A stretch of 64,000 nucleotides of DNA from JBCBGF01 sp038526915 (GTDB lineage Bacteria; Pseudomonadota; Alphaproteobacteria; Rhodobacterales; Rhodobacteraceae). A program made the translations under genes and the position numbers. The notes under the pieces are model-generated. The model searched no databases. It saw only the letters and a program-made list of their open reading frames with translations, and was not told the DNA's origin. Location: NCBI GenBank assembly GCA_038526915.1, contig JBCBGF010000001.1, positions 806,001-870,000 of the forward strand. Reading direction: 5' to 3'. Shown here piece after piece: positions 8,275 through 17,726 of this stretch; position 1 is the stretch's first letter; the number at the start of each line of letters is the position of its first letter.

Positions 8275-9069
8275 TCAACCCGCCTCCGCACTCATACACA
8301 GCTGATCGTCCCCCCCAATCACCCAATACCGCCCGCCATCCGAATAAAACCGCACCATCTGCCCGGAAAAAACCGGCGCCGTCGCTCGAAAGCTAAAGGT
8401 CTTCAAAGCCCCCAGATCCAACTCCGCCAACACCAACAGGCACTGCGCCAGCAAAGGCCCATGGACCACCAGCCCCGGATACCCCTCGACCGACCGCGCG
8501 TAATCCGCGTCATAGTGGATGCGGTGCCCATTCATCGTGAGCGCCGAATAGCGAAATAGCGTCGTGGCATCGAACCGCCGCGTCTCTCGCAGCCGCCCGC
8601 CCGTGGGGGGCTCCGGTGGATCCCCCGCCGCCGCATCCGCCGCGCGATAAACCAGATCCTGATCCTCGCTCAGGACCAGCCCGCCGCGCTGACGGATCTC
8701 GTGGCGCACCGTCACGAAAGCCAACTCCCCCGTCCGCCCCGTCTTCCGCGTCACCGCCCGCAAGCTAGAGGTGCGCGTGGCCTGCACCGCACACAAAAAC
8801 GGCGCGTGAAACATCAGCCGCCCCCCCGCCCACATCCGCTTGGGCAGGCCCAGATCGGGGATCAGCCCACCGGTCGCGGGATGCCCATCGGCCCCAAGCC
8901 CCCCCGGCGGCGCGACATCCCAGAAATAGATCTGATGCCAGAACGCGGGCAGGGCTGTGCCCGGCCCCGGTGGCAAACCGGGCCGCGCCATCACCGCATG
9001 CATCGCCGCCGCCCGCGCGGGATCGATGCGGTCTTGGATCGTCTGGGCGGTGGTCTGCGTCGTGCTCAC
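8275..9069 (-). CDS. MaoC/HTD2-like hot-dog acyl-CoA hydratase
   Basis: A 264-residue protein of the fungal HTD2 / mesaconyl-C4-CoA hydratase-like group, a double hot-dog fold built from an FAS1-like dehydratase N-terminal part (GTALPAFWHQIYF, PKRMWAGGRLMFH) and a C-terminal MaoC-like part with the expected YDADYA and GLVVHGPLLA. Such enzymes hydrate unsaturated acyl-CoAs. The specific substrate (mesaconyl, itaconyl or other) cannot be assigned. It converges with the FAD oxidoreductase across repeat copy 1. Confidence 0.8.
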   Translation of the reverse strand: MSTTQTTAQTIQDRIDPARAAAMHAVMARPGLPPGPGTALPAFWHQIYFWDVAPPGGLGADGHPATGGLIPDLGLPKRMWAGGRLMFHAPFLCAVQATRTSSLRAVTRKTGRTGELAFVTVRHEIRQRGGLVLSEDQDLVYRAADAAAGDPPEPPTGGRLRETRRFDATTLFRYSALTMNGHRIHYDADYARSVEGYPGLVVHGPLLAQCLLVLAELDLGALKTFSFRATAPVFSGQMVRFYSDGGRYWVIGGDDQLCMSAEAG

Positions 9070-9129
9070 GCGGTCAAGCTACCGCGCGCGGGCCCGTGCG
9101 CAAGGCCCTTCCCGGTCGGCGGGATGGCT

Positions 9130-9657
9130 TTACCGCCGCGCCTCTTCACGCAGCTGGTCCATCACTTCGGTGAGGTTTTTGAGGTACAGCTCCCCCGTCA
9201 ACCGCCCGTCCTCGTCAAATTCCTTCGCCGCCCCCGCCACCGCGATATCCGGACCCGTCACCATCCGCGGCCGGAACGTCAGCATGGCCAGGCGCAGCGC
9301 ATAGCTGCCCCGCGCACCGCCCGACCGGCCTGCCGCCGCCGACAGGATCGCCACGGGTTTATGCAGCCACGGCTTGCCCTCCACCCGGCTGACCCAATCG
9401 AGCGCGTTTTTCAAAACACCTGACAGCGATTGATTGTATTCCGGCGTCGAGATCACCACCGCCTCAGCCGCCGCGATCTGATCGGCCAGCCGCTGCACCT
9501 CGGCCGGGATGCCCTCCGCGCTTTCCAGATCGCCGTCATAAAGCGGTAGGCGCAGGTCGCCCAACTCAAAATCCCCGCCATAGATCCGGCCCGCCTCGCG
9601 CACCAGTTTCGTGTTCACCGATGCCGCGCGCAGCGACCCTGAAATTCCCAAAAGCAT
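9130..9657 (-). CDS. NADPH-dependent FMN reductase / flavodoxin-fold quinone reductase
   Basis: A 175-residue flavodoxin-like reductase. The FMN phosphate loop GSLRAASVNTKL lies at the N-terminus and the family motif TPEYNQSLSGVLKNALDWVSR-type segment follows the central strand. Members (ChrR, azoreductase-like) reduce flavins, quinones, chromate or azo dyes with NAD(P)H. It sits alone, 60 bp downstream of the hydratase-like gene start, on the same strand. Confidence 0.86.
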   Translation of the reverse strand: MLLGISGSLRAASVNTKLVREAGRIYGGDFELGDLRLPLYDGDLESAEGIPAEVQRLADQIAAAEAVVISTPEYNQSLSGVLKNALDWVSRVEGKPWLHKPVAILSAAAGRSGGARGSYALRLAMLTFRPRMVTGPDIAVAGAAKEFDEDGRLTGELYLKNLTEVMDQLREEARR

Positions 9658-9779
9658 CTGTTCCGCCTCGATGGTTGCGCCCCCGGGCGAGCTAGAGCGC
9701 TAGGGCACAAAAGCCAAGGCCTGTGCCGCTACAACCTGTCGAAACCTCTTGTTAACCAAACCTGACCCAGGCTGCTGCA

Positions 9780-10070
9780 ATGCTTCGCCTTGGCCTGTTC
9801 CTCATGATGCTTACCGCCTGCGCCAGCCCCTCGCCCCGGTTCATCGGGGCCGAGCGATCACAGATGACGGTGGACGGGATGACCTTCACGGTGTTTCGCA
9901 GGGGGTCGGAGGTTGAGGTCTATCGCACCGGTGTCACCCTGCTTCCCCGCCAGCGCGACGTGTTCACCGGAGCGATAACGGCGATCGAGGCCACCACCGG
10001 ATGCCGGGTCCGCCCGCGGTCGATGACCGGGGATTCTGCGCTGATCCGCGCCTCGATTGATTGCCCTTAA
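9780..10070 (+). CDS. Small putative lipoprotein
   Basis: A 96-residue protein with a short lipoprotein signal: hydrophobic LGLFLMML followed by a LTAC lipobox (Cys at about residue 14). The mature part is compact, with two further cysteines (GCRVRP and the C-terminal DCP) that could form a disulfide in the periplasm. No characterised family is recognised. It is monocistronic and its 3' end converges on a GNAT gene across repeat copy 2. Confidence 0.7.
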   Translation: MLRLGLFLMMLTACASPSPRFIGAERSQMTVDGMTFTVFRRGSEVEVYRTGVTLLPRQRDVFTGAITAIEATTGCRVRPRSMTGDSALIRASIDCP

Positions 10071-10111
10071 TTGGGACCGCTTTTAGCACCTGGCTATGAT
10101 CTAGTGCCTGT

Positions 10112-10192
10112 GCCCGGCCGAAAGGCCGGGCAGCGCCCGACCGCCCCCCCGGGCGGGCGCTTCTCGCCCACCCGGCGGTCGGGCGCTGCCCT
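10112..10192 (+). repeat. Two-hairpin intergenic repeat, copy 2
   Basis: Same architecture as copy 1. The first hairpin is a perfect 8-bp stem gcccggcc/ggccgggc closed by a GAAA loop. The second stem agcgcccgaccgcc/ggcggtcgggcgct is perfectly paired, although its fourth base pair is G-C where copies 1 and 3 have C-G. It lies 41 bp after the lipoprotein stop, in a convergent intergenic space. Confidence 0.9.
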
Positions 10193-10253
10193 CCGTGCGC
10201 CGTGCAACGGCAAAAGAGTTAGACCAAAGCGAGAGGGAAGGGACGACGTTCCC

Positions 10254-10718
10254 TCAAAGCAGCCGTTCGAAAAACTGGCTCGCCGATCCCGCCGGATAGT
10301 CGCCAAAGGCCGGGATCTGCCGATACCCGCGGCTCTTGTAAATCGCCACCGCCGCTGCCAGACGCGCGCCCGTCTCCAGCCGGATCACCCGCAGGCCCAC
10401 ATCGCGCGCCGCCTGTTCAGCCGCGGCCATCAGAGACATGCCAATCCCCGCCCCCCGCGCCGCATCGCGCACAAACAGCCGCTTGACCTCGCCATAGGTC
10501 ATGCAATCGACCAGCGCGACACAACCCACGGCCTGCCCCGACTGCCGCGCGACCAGAAACTCGACATTCGGCGCCGTCAGCTCATCCACGGAAAAAGAAA
10601 AGCACTGCTCTTTCGAGTAGTGCTTGGCAAGGGCGGCATCACTGTCAGCGATCAGGGCGCGGCTGTCATGTGACGTTGGCGTCTCAACGGCAATTTCCAG
10701 TGTGGATATATCAAGCAT
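10254..10718 (-). CDS. GNAT-family N-acetyltransferase
   Basis: A 154-residue acetyltransferase with motif A clear as VKRLFVRDAARGAGIGMSL (R-x-x-G-x-G/A acetyl-CoA loop) and a C-terminal YKSRGYRQIPAFGDY segment resembling small-molecule GNATs such as YedL/PaiA-like proteins. The substrate is unknown. A short imperfect inverted repeat (agggaa...ttccct, 10234-10254) lies at its 3' end and could help stop transcription. Confidence 0.83.
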   Translation of the reverse strand: MLDISTLEIAVETPTSHDSRALIADSDAALAKHYSKEQCFSFSVDELTAPNVEFLVARQSGQAVGCVALVDCMTYGEVKRLFVRDAARGAGIGMSLMAAAEQAARDVGLRVIRLETGARLAAAVAIYKSRGYRQIPAFGDYPAGSASQFFERLL

Positions 10719-11029
10719 CGGGCATTCTCCGGGTCAGCTTTCCGCGTTGGCGGGGTCCCGGAATCCGTCCAGTCATGGCCGATTGCGATGTGCCCCCAAA
10801 GCGACCGGCGCCCCCCGTCGACGATCCCTTGGGGCGAAGTGTGCAAAATCGCGTCAATTTGAATCAAGAGGTTTTCAAACACCCCGCGAACACGGCAAGA
10901 TTTCTCCGAAAGCCTCTACATCTTGTGGATAACTCAGCCGCAACCGGCAGATGCGGGGCCCGGGCGTTGACTCCCCGGACCCCGGCCCCGATGCTGCCCG
11001 CCAGAGCAGAATCAACAAACAGGCGAATC
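10719..11029. other. Intergenic region upstream of smc, no gene seen
   Basis: 311 bp between the divergent GNAT and smc starts. Open frames here continue from or shadow the flanking genes and show no plausible start or ribosome binding site. The stretch 10850-10885 is less G/C-rich and is the most likely promoter area for smc, but no convincing -35/-10 pair could be fixed by eye. Confidence 0.6.
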
Positions 11030-14000
11030 GTGCGGTTCACGCGGATCAGGCTCAACGGATTCAAAAGCTTCGTCGATCCCACCGAAATGGTGATCGCCGA
11101 CGGGCTGACGGGCATCGTCGGCCCCAATGGCTGTGGCAAGTCGAACTTGCTTGAGGCGCTGCGCTGGGTCATGGGCGAAAACCGCCCCACCGCCATGCGC
11201 GGCGACGGCATGGAAGATGTGATTTTCGCCGGCACCGCCTCGCGCCCCGCGCGCAACTTTGCCGAAGTGTCTGTGGCCATCGACAACACCGAACGCCTGG
11301 CCCCCCAGGGCTTCAACGACAGCGACCTGATCGACATCGCCCGCCGCATCACGCGCGACGCAGGCTCCGCCTACAAGCTCAACAGTAAGGATGTGCGCGC
11401 GCGCGACGTCCAGATGCTGTTCGCCGATGCCTCCACCGGCGCGCATTCCCCCGCGCTGGTGCGCCAGGGCCAGATCAGCGAACTGATCAACGCCCGCCCA
11501 AAGGCCCGCCGCCGCATCCTGGAGGAAGCCGCCGGGATCTCAGGCCTCTACCAGCGGCGGCATGAGGCGGAGTTGAAACTGCGCGGGGCTGAGACGAACC
11601 TGTCGCGCGTCGATGACGTGATCGAACAACTGGCTGCGCAACTCGCGCAACTCGCGCGTCAGGCCAAGCAGGCCGCGCGGTATCGCGAGTTGAGCGAGGC
11701 GTTGCGCCATGCTGAGGGGCTGCTCCTCTACCGCCGCTGGCGGGAGGCGAACGATGCGCTGATGGCGTCGGAGACCGCGCTAACCGACCATGTGACGGCG
11801 GCGTCGGAGGCGGAACGTGCGGCCCGCGCGGCCGTGGCGACGCGTGCCGCGCAAGAAGAGAAACTGCCCCCCTTGCGCGAGGAAGAGGCGATTGCGGCGG
11901 CTGTCCTACAACGCCTCACTGTCCAGCGTGACACGCTGGCCGATGAGGAGGCGCGGGCCGAGGCCGCCATCGAGACCCTGCAATCGCGAATCGAGACGCT
12001 CGCCCGCGATATGGAACGCGAAGATGCGCTGAACCACGACGCAGGCGAAACCATCGCGCGGTTGGAGGAGGAGGCGGCGGAGCTAACCGCCGAGGCCGAG
12101 GGTCACGACGATCGCCTGGAAGAGGCCGCAACCGAGGCCCGCGATGCCGCCAGCGTCTTGCAAGACCGCGAAAACGCCCATGCGCAGCTGACCGAAGACG
12201 TGGCCCGCCTCGCCGCCCGCCACCAGTCGGCCCAACGCCTGCAGGCCGACGCCCAACGCACGCTGGAGCGCAGCGAAAGCGAGGCGACCAGCGCCACCAC
12301 GGCGGCGAAGGAAGCACAAGCCGCCGAAGCCGCCGCGGGAGCCGCGCTCAAAGCCGCCGAAATCCTTCTCTCCGAGACCACCGCCGCCGCCACCGCCGCC
12401 GAGGCCGCATTGGTCGACGCCGATGAAGCCCGCGCCGCCGCCCAGACCCGCGAGGCTGAAGCCCGCGCTGGCCGGTCCGAGGCCGAGGGCGAAGTCAGCG
12501 CCCTGCAGGCCGAGGTCGCGGCCCTCGCGCGCCTCGTCGAACGCGATACGGCGGAAGGCGGTCAAGTCCTCGACCTCCTCAAGGTCAAAACCGGCTATGA
12601 AAAGGCCCTCGGCGCAGCCCTCGCCGACGACCTCCGCGCCCCCGCCGTGGAGGGCAAGGCCACCACCGGCTGGACCCTGCTGCCCGCGTATGACAGCCCC
12701 CAACGACTGCCCGAAGGCGTGCGTCCGCTCGCCGATCACGTCTCGATCCCCAACGTCCTCGCCCGCCGCCTGACACAGGTGGGCCTCGTCGACCGCGCCG
12801 ATGGCCCGCGCCTGCAATCCGAGCTGAAACCCGGCCAGCGCATCGTCAGCCGCGAAGGCGACCTCTGGCGCTGGGACGGGTTCCGGGCAGGGGCCGAAGA
12901 CGCCCCCTCCGCCGCCGCACTGCGCCTACAACAACTCAACCGCCTGCAAGAACTCAAGCAGGATCTCGTCGAAGCCCGCGCCCGTGCCGATGGCGCCGCA
13001 CGTGCACACGAACACCTGAAGTCCGAGCTGCAAACCTCGACCGAGGCCGACGCCGCCGCCCGCGAAGAACGCCGCGCCGCCGACCAGGCGGTGACAGAGG
13101 CCAGCCGCGCCCTGTCCCGCGCCGAGGCCGATCGCAACATTGCCGCCGGCAAGCTCGAAAGCCTCCGTATGGCCGCCAGCCGGCATGAGGAAATGGCTCT
13201 CGACGCCCGCGCCCGCCTCAAGGAAGCCGACGCGGCCCTCGCCGAACTGGGCGATCTCGACGCCGCCCGGGCCGAGGCCGAGGAGGTGCGTGTCACGGTA
13301 GAAGCCGCGCGGATGCTCATGATGACGCGCCGCTCCGCCCATGATGAGTTGCGCCGCGAGGGCGAGGCTCGCGCCCGCCGTCTGGAAGAGATCGCCAAGG
13401 AAAGCGACACCTGGCGCACCCGGCTGGAAACCGCATCCTCGCGCATCGCGGAGTTGCAGGAACGCAAGGCGGGCTATGAGGCCGAGTTGGACACCGCCAA
13501 GGGCCGCCCCGCGGAACTGGCTCAAGACCACACCCGCCTCGCCGATGAAATCGCCGCCGCCGAGACCCGACGGGCGCAAGCCGCAGACGCACTGGCCCTG
13601 GCCGAGACCGCCCTTCGCGACGCGGTGGAGGCCGAACGCAGCGCGGAACGCACCGCCTCAGAGGCCCGCGAAGCCCGCGCCCGCTGCGAAGCCGGGGCCG
13701 AGGCCGCGCGCACCGCCGCCCATGCCGCCACCCAGCGCATCGAGGAAGAACAGCAACTCACGCCCGAGGCCCTGCTCGAACGACTGGCCACCGATCCCGC
13801 CCAGATGCCAGCCGCCAACAAGGTGGAAGCCGACGTCAACCGCTACAAACGCCAGCGTGATGCCCTGGGGGCGGTGAACCTGCGCGCCGAAGAAGACGCG
13901 CGCGAGGTGCAGACCGAACATGACGCGCTGGTGACCGAGAAAACCGATCTGGAGGAGGCGATCCGCGCGCTGCGGTCGGGCATCGCCAGCCTCAACCGCG

Positions 14001-14485
14001 AGGGGCGCGAACGCCTGCTAACCGCCTTCGAGCAGGTGAACAGCAACTTCGCCATGCTCTTCACCCACCTTTTCGGCGGGGGTGAGGCGAAGCTCGTGAT
14101 GGTCGAAAGCGATGATCCGCTGGATGCGGGGCTTGAGATCATGTGCCAGCCTCCGGGCAAGAAGCTCGCCACCCTTTCGCTTCTGTCAGGCGGCGAACAG
14201 ACGCTGACCGCCCTCGCCCTCATCTTCGCCGTCTTCCTCGCCAACCCCGCCCCGATCTGCGTGCTGGACGAGGTCGACGCGCCGCTGGATGACGCCAACG
14301 TCACCCGCTTCTGCGATCTCTTGGACGAGATGACGCGGCGCACCGACACCCGCTTCCTCATCATCACCCACCACGCGGTGACGATGTCGCGGATGGACCG
14401 GCTGTTCGGCGTGACCATGGGCGAACAGGGCGTGAGCCAGCTTGTCTCGGTCGACCTGCAAAAGGCCGAGGCGATGGTGGCCTGA
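11030..14485 (+). CDS. smc: Chromosome segregation ATPase Smc
   Basis: An SMC protein of 1151 residues, the core of bacterial condensin. It has N-terminal Walker A GPNGCGKSN (31-39), a coiled coil extremely rich in Ala/Glu/Arg, a hinge around residues 500-640, a returning coil, the ABC signature LSLLSGGEQTLTALAL (about 1050) and Walker B CVLDEVDAPLDDANV (about 1077). The start is the GTG at 11030, giving VRFTRIRLNGFKSF, which matches SMC N-termini. An ATG-led extension upstream would be non-homologous. scpA/scpB are not adjacent. Confidence 0.96.
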   Translation: MRFTRIRLNGFKSFVDPTEMVIADGLTGIVGPNGCGKSNLLEALRWVMGENRPTAMRGDGMEDVIFAGTASRPARNFAEVSVAIDNTERLAPQGFNDSDLIDIARRITRDAGSAYKLNSKDVRARDVQMLFADASTGAHSPALVRQGQISELINARPKARRRILEEAAGISGLYQRRHEAELKLRGAETNLSRVDDVIEQLAAQLAQLARQAKQAARYRELSEALRHAEGLLLYRRWREANDALMASETALTDHVTAASEAERAARAAVATRAAQEEKLPPLREEEAIAAAVLQRLTVQRDTLADEEARAEAAIETLQSRIETLARDMEREDALNHDAGETIARLEEEAAELTAEAEGHDDRLEEAATEARDAASVLQDRENAHAQLTEDVARLAARHQSAQRLQADAQRTLERSESEATSATTAAKEAQAAEAAAGAALKAAEILLSETTAAATAAEAALVDADEARAAAQTREAEARAGRSEAEGEVSALQAEVAALARLVERDTAEGGQVLDLLKVKTGYEKALGAALADDLRAPAVEGKATTGWTLLPAYDSPQRLPEGVRPLADHVSIPNVLARRLTQVGLVDRADGPRLQSELKPGQRIVSREGDLWRWDGFRAGAEDAPSAAALRLQQLNRLQELKQDLVEARARADGAARAHEHLKSELQTSTEADAAAREERRAADQAVTEASRALSRAEADRNIAAGKLESLRMAASRHEEMALDARARLKEADAALAELGDLDAARAEAEEVRVTVEAARMLMMTRRSAHDELRREGEARARRLEEIAKESDTWRTRLETASSRIAELQERKAGYEAELDTAKGRPAELAQDHTRLADEIAAAETRRAQAADALALAETALRDAVEAERSAERTASEAREARARCEAGAEAARTAAHAATQRIEEEQQLTPEALLERLATDPAQMPAANKVEADVNRYKRQRDALGAVNLRAEEDAREVQTEHDALVTEKTDLEEAIRALRSGIASLNREGRERLLTAFEQVNSNFAMLFTHLFGGGEAKLVMVESDDPLDAGLEIMCQPPGKKLATLSLLSGGEQTLTALALIFAVFLANPAPICVLDEVDAPLDDANVTRFCDLLDEMTRRTDTRFLIITHHAVTMSRMDRLFGVTMGEQGVSQLVSVDLQKAEAMVA

Positions 14486-14542
14486 CGGGGCGATCACGAT
14501 GATCTGACCGGCGTGGCCTGCAAAACCTGCTAGCGTGGGTGC

Positions 14543-14905
14543 ATGATTTTCCGAACCACCCTATTCCTCGCCCTAACCGCCACCACCGCTACAGCCCAAG
14601 GCCTCCGCGATAGCGACCGCACGATGGACGCTGCCGAACTGACCGACACGCTCACCGGCCAGGTGGTGGAATTCTTCGACGGCTCCAAATCCCGCTACAG
14701 CACCGACGGCAGCTATGCCTACACCTATGCCGACGATGACCCGCCCTGGACGGGGCAGTATACGTTCAACGACGACAGCACCGTCTGCGTGGCCTTCGAC
14801 AACGGCACCGCGCGCTGTGACACCTTCGTCTTCGCGGGTGACCGCCTGACCCTGATCATCGCCGACGGCACCCGCTTCCCAGTGCGGGGCCGGGTGGCGG
14901 AGTAG
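14543..14905 (+). CDS. Secreted hypothetical protein, ~120 aa
   Basis: The N-terminus MIFRTTLFLALTATTATAQG is a typical Sec signal peptide with AxA cleavage. The mature ~100 residues are acidic and beta-rich, with Cys residues in STVCVAF and ARCDTFVF that may pair in the periplasm. No named family is recognised with confidence; it resembles small Rhodobacteraceae periplasmic proteins annotated as hypothetical. It is 57 bp after smc and may share its transcript. Confidence 0.68.
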   Translation: MIFRTTLFLALTATTATAQGLRDSDRTMDAAELTDTLTGQVVEFFDGSKSRYSTDGSYAYTYADDDPPWTGQYTFNDDSTVCVAFDNGTARCDTFVFAGDRLTLIIADGTRFPVRGRVAE

Positions 14906-14945
14906 GGTCACTGGCCCAACGCCTCGGGCGGATTACCTCCCGCCC

Positions 14946-15608
14946 ATGCGCCTGTCCCTGCCCACTGTCGTCCTGGTCATCCTGGCCCTCAACACCGGGT
15001 GGTTCGTCGTGCATTCCGCCCAGCTGGGCCTCAGCGGCCTCACTGCCGAAACCCCCGGCACCATCTCCCGCGTCTTCGCCGCCGGCACGCCGCTCTCCAA
15101 CCTCGCCATCGCGCTCCACATGGTGGCCGGCGCGATCCTCACCATCGGCGCACCCCTGCAAGCCCTTCCCATCCTCCGCCGCCGCTGGCCGCACCTCCAT
15201 CGCCGCTCCGGCTACACCCTTTTCGCGCTTGCGCTGATCACCGGGGCAGGGGGCCTTCTCTACATCGCGCTCAGCGGCACTGTCGGCGGCTGGTGGATGA
15301 GCCTCTGGTTCGCCGTCTACGGTGCGCTCCTCATCCTGGCTGCCGCGAACACTGTCTACCACTCCATCGCCAAGGACATGCGCCGCCACGCCGAATGGGC
15401 CACGCGCCTGATCATCCTCGCCGTAGGGTCCTGGATCTACCGCATGCATTACGTGATCTGGTACAGCTTCACCGACCGCGCGGCCTCGAACGACGCCTTC
15501 ACCGGTCTTTTCGACCGCGTCCAGGTGTTCGCGTTCTTTGTGCCGTATCTGTTGGTGGCCGAGGCGGTGATCCGCTGGCGGCGGGCCGCACCGCGCCAGA
15601 CGGCCTGA
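14946..15608 (+). CDS. DUF2306-type integral membrane protein
   Basis: A 220-residue protein with about six transmembrane helices. The conserved His-bearing helices of the DUF2306 family are visible: IALHMVAGAILT, HRRSGYTLFALALITG and AEWATRLIILAVGSWIYRMHY. The spaced histidines hint at haem or metal binding, but no function is established. It follows the secreted protein by 40 bp on the same strand and stops 6 bp before a converging gene. Confidence 0.78.
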   Translation: MRLSLPTVVLVILALNTGWFVVHSAQLGLSGLTAETPGTISRVFAAGTPLSNLAIALHMVAGAILTIGAPLQALPILRRRWPHLHRRSGYTLFALALITGAGGLLYIALSGTVGGWWMSLWFAVYGALLILAAANTVYHSIAKDMRRHAEWATRLIILAVGSWIYRMHYVIWYSFTDRAASNDAFTGLFDRVQVFAFFVPYLLVAEAVIRWRRAAPRQTA

Positions 15609-15614
15609 GCCCCC

Positions 15615-16370
15615 TCAGGGTGCGAGCGGTGCCGCGCCCGTGCGGGATTCCCCGGTGAAATGCCGTTCAAACGCGGCAGCACGGTTGACGAAGGACGCAG
15701 CCCGCCCGCGTGTGATGCCATCCTTCGCGACGGTGAGGCTATAGTATCCCCAGATATCCCCCCGCAGCGGCGTGAACACATGGGCCGAGATCAGCCCGCC
15801 CGGCTCAAACAGTCGTGCCAGCAGAAACCGGATGTCGCTCAGGTTGACGATCCAGAACATGAACCCACCCCCGTCCAGAGGTCGCCCTTGCAGCGCATAG
15901 AGGTTCACCCCCGACGACCGCGTATCGCGCTGCATCAGGTAAAGCGGGCGGCCGCTCAGAACCTCTGCCGCCGAAAAGTCCCCGCGCCGCGCCCCGGTAT
16001 CGGGGGCCGAAAGCGCCGAGGCCTCCGAGATCAGCGTCCGCCAGGCCCCGCTGGTAACAGACCAATAGGAAAGGCCCTCAGTCGCCGAGATGCGGCCCAC
16101 GCGGGCGGCCAGATCGTGCCGCGTGCCGCCATGGGAAAACTGCCCCGACAGGGCCACCACAAGGTCCGCAGGTCCGTCCAGCACCTCCGGACACGCGCCC
16201 CCAAAGGACAGGGTAAGATCACGCCAGACGCCGACATTGGGCCGAGCGTCCGCCGCGGCATAGGCCGGTGAAACCGCGCCCGGTGCGCAAGGCGGGGCAG
16301 GCTGGGCAGCGGCCCCGAAAGCCCAAAGGCTCAGCGCCGCCGCAAGGGCAAAGGGCCACCTCGTTCTCAC
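15615..16370 (-). CDS. Exported hypothetical protein (possibly DUF6675 family)
   Basis: A 251-residue protein with a signal peptide (MRTRWPFALAAALSLWAFGAAAQ) and a mature domain containing SYWSVTSGAWRTLI, LYLMQRDTRSSGVNLYALQG and WGYYSLTVAKDG. The pattern resembles the DUF6675 group, a tentative assignment from memory. Its start overlaps the MltB-like gene stop by 4 bp, so the two are co-translated; a role near the cell wall is a reasonable inference. Confidence 0.65.
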   Translation of the reverse strand: MRTRWPFALAAALSLWAFGAAAQPAPPCAPGAVSPAYAAADARPNVGVWRDLTLSFGGACPEVLDGPADLVVALSGQFSHGGTRHDLAARVGRISATEGLSYWSVTSGAWRTLISEASALSAPDTGARRGDFSAAEVLSGRPLYLMQRDTRSSGVNLYALQGRPLDGGGFMFWIVNLSDIRFLLARLFEPGGLISAHVFTPLRGDIWGYYSLTVAKDGITRGRAASFVNRAAAFERHFTGESRTGAAPLAP

Positions 16371-17542
16371 AGCGCCCCGAGCAAATCCACCGTCGGCCAG
16401 GCATCCGCCGGCATCCCCAGCCGCGCCTGTTCGGCCTGCACCGCGCCCCGCGTGCCCGCGCCCAGGATCCCGTCGATCCCGCCCACGTCATGGCCCCGCG
16501 CCGCCAGTTTGCGCTGCAGCTCCTTCATCTGATCCTGGGTCAGGGCCGGGCTCGGGTTGCGCGGATCAAACACCGGCGCGCCAGCGATCCGGGTGGCGAA
16601 ATAGGCCGCGGTCAGCACGTAAGTGAAACTCTGGTTCCATTCGAAATACACATCGAAATTCGGATAGGCGATAAACGCCGGCCCGTTCCGCCCCTCGGGG
16701 ATCACGATCGAGGCGGGCAAGTTCGCAGGCCCCAACGCGCCCTCGCGCGCCCGCACGCCCACCGCGGCCCAATCGGCCACGCTGCGCTTCTTGTCGATCC
16801 CCGTGGCGGCCCAATCGAACTGGTCTGGCAAGACGATCTCCTGCAACCACGGCTCATTGGGACGCCAGCCGAGCGACGACAGCATCTTGCCCCCCGACAT
16901 CAGCGCATCGGGGGCGGAGGTTTTCAGGTACACATGCCCGTCGCCATCCCCATCCACGCCGTTCTCGATGATGTCGCCCGGCAGCATCTGCACCATCCCG
17001 ATCTCGCCCGCCCATGCACCCGTGGTGGTGGCCGGATCAATGTCGCCATTCTCAAACAGCTCGATGGCCGAAAACACCTGCGGCCGGAACAGGTCCGGGC
17101 GGCGACAGTCGTGCGACAGGGTCAACAGCGCGTTCACCGTGTTGAAATCGCCCTGCACTGCGCCGTAATCCGTCTCGAAAGCCCAGAACGCCAGGATCAC
17201 CTCGCGCGGCACGCCCCAGTTCGCCTCGATCCGGTCGAACACCGCGTCCCAGCGTTCGCCATTGCGACGGCCATTCACCAGCCGCCCCTCGCTGATCAGA
17301 CGCCGCGCGAAATCGGTGAAGGGGCGTTGAAAGATCCCCTGCCGCCGGTCCGCGCGGATCACGGCGGGGTCGAACTGCGCGCTGGCAAAGAAGCGTTCGA
17401 CCACGCCCCGGTCATGCCCCTGCCGCACCGCCTCGTCCTTCATCCGCCCGATGAACTCGTCGAAGCTGCCGCCACAGGGGACAGCGGCTTGCGCGGTCAT
17501 CGGGGCAAGGGCAATCAAAAGGGCGGCAAGGCTCGAACGCAT
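16367..17542 (-). CDS. MltB-type lytic murein transglycosylase with peptidoglycan-binding domain
   Basis: A 391-residue exported enzyme of the SLT_2/MltB class. It has a signal peptide MRSSLAALLIALAPMTAQA, a catalytic domain with the active-site Glu in FWAFETDYG (about residue 123), and a C-terminal PG_binding_1 domain (about 330-385, LQRKLAARGHDVGGIDGILG). The internal ATG at 17542 gives a proper signal peptide; a start 57 bp upstream would not. It complements slt at 3543, so the window carries two lytic transglycosylases of different classes. Confidence 0.93.
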   Translation of the reverse strand: MRSSLAALLIALAPMTAQAAVPCGGSFDEFIGRMKDEAVRQGHDRGVVERFFASAQFDPAVIRADRRQGIFQRPFTDFARRLISEGRLVNGRRNGERWDAVFDRIEANWGVPREVILAFWAFETDYGAVQGDFNTVNALLTLSHDCRRPDLFRPQVFSAIELFENGDIDPATTTGAWAGEIGMVQMLPGDIIENGVDGDGDGHVYLKTSAPDALMSGGKMLSSLGWRPNEPWLQEIVLPDQFDWAATGIDKKRSVADWAAVGVRAREGALGPANLPASIVIPEGRNGPAFIAYPNFDVYFEWNQSFTYVLTAAYFATRIAGAPVFDPRNPSPALTQDQMKELQRKLAARGHDVGGIDGILGAGTRGAVQAEQARLGMPADAWPTVDLLGAL

Positions 17543-17648
17543 GGGGTCAATACTCCGGTGGTTGCGCGCGCACCGTAACGCGCGGGTTTGGCAATTCAAT
17601 GGCCCGCATCGGCGGATTTACGCCTTGCTAACCAAGGTTACCCGCGCG

Positions 17649-17663
17649 TTAACCTTTCGTTAG
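17649..17663. promoter_or_regulatory. CtrA-like box, near match
   Basis: The sequence TTAA-N7-TTAG at 17649-17663 differs by one base from the alphaproteobacterial CtrA consensus TTAA-N7-TTAA. It lies 64 bp upstream of the receiver gene and about 107 bp upstream of the divergent MltB-like gene. One near match in a single intergenic space is weak evidence. Confidence 0.3.
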
Positions 17664-17726
17664 GAATTGGCTCACACTGTCGCCCGCGGGTGGTACCGCG
17701 TGGTGTGCTCACGCGATGGAGGAAAA